Source of the DNA: Pseudoscleropodium purum
Lineage: Eukaryota; Streptophyta; Bryopsida; Hypnales; Brachytheciaceae
Length of the DNA stretch: 64,000 nt
Direction of reading: 5' to 3'
Assembly: GCA_963969395.1 (NCBI GenBank)
Contig: OZ017803.1
Coordinates: forward strand, 8,990,001 to 9,054,000
A program made the position numbers and the translations under genes. Of the stretch, positions 61,141-64,000 are shown piece by piece. Under the pieces are notes generated by a model that worked only from the letters and a program-made list of their open reading frames with translations, did no database searches and was not told the DNA's origin. Every line of letters begins with the position of its first letter. Within the stretch, counting starts at the first letter, position 1.

Positions 61141-64000
61141 CCAATATTATACTTCTTAAATTTTCAAATTTCAAAGACCATGTTCATTTCTACTAATCAC
61201 CAAGATTGTTTCATAATTAGCTATCCTTGTTTCTTGTTTTTTTCTCCTTTTAAGGCTATCCTATTCTTTACTTTTGATTTCTCAACTATCCAAAATTGAA
61301 ACATAAATGTATGAATTTTCTACTTTATATCCATAACTCATGGCATTAATAATATTAACATCATATAATGATGGTTTTGAGTTCATAAATCCTTCAAAAG
61401 CTCAACTATCAATATTTCATACCAAAGTTTATCTTTATGGAAAGGTGTGGAATAAAATTACCTTCCATTTAGAAAGGCAATATAATTTTCAACAAACAAG
61501 TGGTAGTGTTCTTATCAAATTAATCAATGTTCATGACTTTCTATCCCCAAATGACAACAAATGCCTCATAACTTGCATTTGAGAATGAGAAGTTCTAGAA
61601 CATATGAACAAAGTTGAAGAAGTTTAGAACATAGTTTTCATTAGTTCATTTGCATTGACAATTTAACACAAAAAGTGAATATCATGAAAATAAATGCTTG
61701 AAGATAATGTCTCCCAATTGGAAGTCCAAACCTAAATCATTCTCCAACAATTGAAGAAGGTTCATATTGGATTCTTCAATGGACTAACAACAAACATTTT
61801 AAGGTATGGATGCTTTTAAAATTTGACATTGTAACTTCAATAACTCATAACTATTTTGATAAGTTCAAAAACAAAAATAAAAGTGAGTTGGGTGAGCCTC
61901 AAGCCATGAATACATGCTTAATTCAAAATCTAGTTACAAACAAAATCATGTAGTAACAAAATAATAAGTAGAACAAAGTTGAGTGAAGATACATATGTCA
62001 ATTTGTTGTATTGAAGGAGCTATAAATTCTTTAATGTATTGCATCAGTTATATAAATTCAACAAGAATACAAAATTTCTCTCATAGAAACTAGAGTTTTT
62101 TCTAATATTGGAATATTATCTAATTCCAATTGGAATAATTTGTGATAAAATGAGTATATGTATTAGACAAAAGAATTTTTTTCATTGCAAGGCAATTGCA
62201 AGGTAAAACATGGAACTTTGTAAAGAAATCAAATTGATCCATCTAACTAGTATAATATATTGCTTTAATATTGTTTGATAAGTTGATGACCACCATTGGA
62301 TTGCTACTAGTTTTCTTTTTCAATAGAATAAATACACTAAAAAGTGATTCCAAAGAATCGTTGTAAATAAAATGATACGGCTTTTTAATTTTTTGAGAAT
62401 TAATCAAAGTACAAATTGATGTTGTCTAAAGGTAATATTTGGATATCATACACTAGGATTTTAAATTTGGTAGTAGCAAATGCCAATCAAAATGAGCAAA
62501 ATCAAACAAGATTTTTATATAGAACATTTAAATAAAAGTTGCAATTCATTGTATCTATTTTATCCACCATATACAACACTCACTATTTACAATCTCACAA
62601 ATATGCACTTAATGAAATTATAGATTGTAATTTCAAATGCAATGCTATACTTTTTAAAATAATTTCAAATACAATACTTGAAATAGAGATACTTAGATCA
62701 TATCTAATATAGTAAATAACAAGACTTTCAATCTCATACTATGTCAAAGATCAAGGAGCTCCTTCCTAGTCATTGATTTACTTTGGAAATGCCTCCCATT
62801 TTGTCTAAAGACTTTCTTTTGACCAATAATATGCTAAATAAGATACAAAGAATTTCAAGGGAGTAATCTGTCATGGATGCGCATTCCTTAGTAGATGGAA
62901 TTTTTGAATTGCAATAAAGTCTCTTACAATATTGCTCCTCAAGTTTGAATATAAGTTTGTTTTTTGATTTAAAAAAAGTCTATTCTTCTTGTTTATGTTT
63001 CATCCACATCTATAGTGATAAATTGTTTTATCATGAGGGACTCTCTTTTTGAAATTCTCCAAATAACTAAAATAAAAAACCTTGCTTTTACCACCACTCT
63101 TTCCAAGAATTCATAACCGAATACATAGAGAACTATCAATGTGCTCACTCCTCCATCTCTATAGTTGTTCTCAGGTTTGTCTATCCCCACAGCATTGAAA
63201 CCATTGATTTTATGAGCCAAAGTATTGCACCAATTGACAATTAAAACCGCCAAATGTGGAATTTACTACGAAGACAAAACACATTGTATTTAGCATATTC
63301 AACCATGGAAGAGCATTGCTAGCCTTTTATTGACAAGTTACTATAGAACAACAAGACAAAGGTAATGAATTCCAACTCATGTATCATCTTTGGAGTTATT
63401 GTACAATTGCAAGCAAAGTCTATTGTAGGCTACCAAACCTAATGGCAACAAAAAAGTCAAATACAAGAGCCTACCAAAAGTAAGAACACCTATAATTACA
63501 CTTTGATAGAGGATCTAAAATAAACTCATATGGAATTGAAAGCGCATACTAAGACTTATTGAAATGCTTGTTCAAGTGTTACTATCAAATGCAACCAATT
63601 CAACCAATTCAACCTAAAGCAACCTAAAGTAGAAACACCTATGATTGTTAATTTTAAACTTGTGTATATAGATGTTTAAAATTACATAAAGTTGTTCTTT
63701 TGGCCCTATAGAACAAATGAAAATCAATAATATTAAAATAAGTAAATTAGATTTGGAGAGGTTTTGTATATTTCTACCAATTTTCAAAATCAAGATTGGA
63801 AGAAACCTCAACAAAAGTGTTCAATAGGTGTATGTTCATATCTAGATTGAAGCCTCTTTGCAAGAACATAAATGTTGCTAACAACACAGATTAAAAATCA
63901 TTTCAAAATTTCACAAAAATCCATTGTTTAAAATGTTGCTAAAAATGAGTTTTATTTAGTTAGGACATGTTTATGCAATATTGTTCTTTTTCTTTTGTCT
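61141..64000. other. AT-rich region to the window end, no gene seen
   Basis: Only short, low-complexity open frames are present, none longer than about 90 residues and none with a recognised motif. Confidence 0.4.

Overview
The window is nuclear plant DNA: AT-rich, gene-poor, full of small transposons, with GT-AG introns. One complete gene model is visible, a minus-strand immune-receptor-like gene at 24946-19074. Four exons encode an N-terminal hydrophobic anchor, a helical region plus protein kinase, an NB-ARC ATPase and leucine-rich repeats (LRRs). Kinase-NB-ARC-LRR (PNL) proteins are known mainly from mosses, so a moss or related early land plant is the best guess; a fern or gymnosperm is not excluded.

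The standout is the LRR exon. From about 21145 to 11713 it is a tandem array of about 132 units of exactly 72 bp (24 residues), with no indel across the array. Units are nearly identical even at silent positions. Variation is concentrated in a window of about 14 bases encoding the residues around the LxL strand, the ligand-facing surface of LRR proteins. About 18 variants are shuffled along the array. Three in-frame TGA codons (19076-19074, 14180-14178, 12248-12246) cut it; the first gives a predicted 1736-residue protein with about 29 LRRs, and about 100 more in-frame units lie beyond it. The array decays at both ends, and a small LRR relic lies at 9850-10090. The kinase lacks the HRD arginine (non-RD type) and carries an internal duplication of about 40 residues in its N-lobe.

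A second copy of the gene lies at about 59957-55038 on the same strand. It keeps exon 1 and part of the kinase exon, has several disabling changes, and is split by a 3.5-kb insertion (55747-59294). Its kinase lacks the N-lobe duplication, which dates that event to the lineage of the intact gene.

Region by region: 1-850 is the 3' part of an unidentified plus-strand gene; 2469-3473 is a broken SWIM zinc-finger reading frame; 4.4-8.6 kb is transposon-rich; 9.8-21.5 kb is the LRR array and its relics; 21.5-25 kb holds the other receptor exons; 25-55 kb has no convincing gene but carries transposons, a 3-kb duplicate of 5.5-8.6 kb and a satellite; 55-60 kb is the pseudogene; 60.8-64 kb holds a hAT MITE and AT-rich DNA. 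Transposons include about nine copies of a 0.92-kb TTAA-flanked family, two GC-rich hAT MITEs with perfect 8-bp target duplications, a CACTA-like and a Tourist-like MITE, and an 80-bp foldback.
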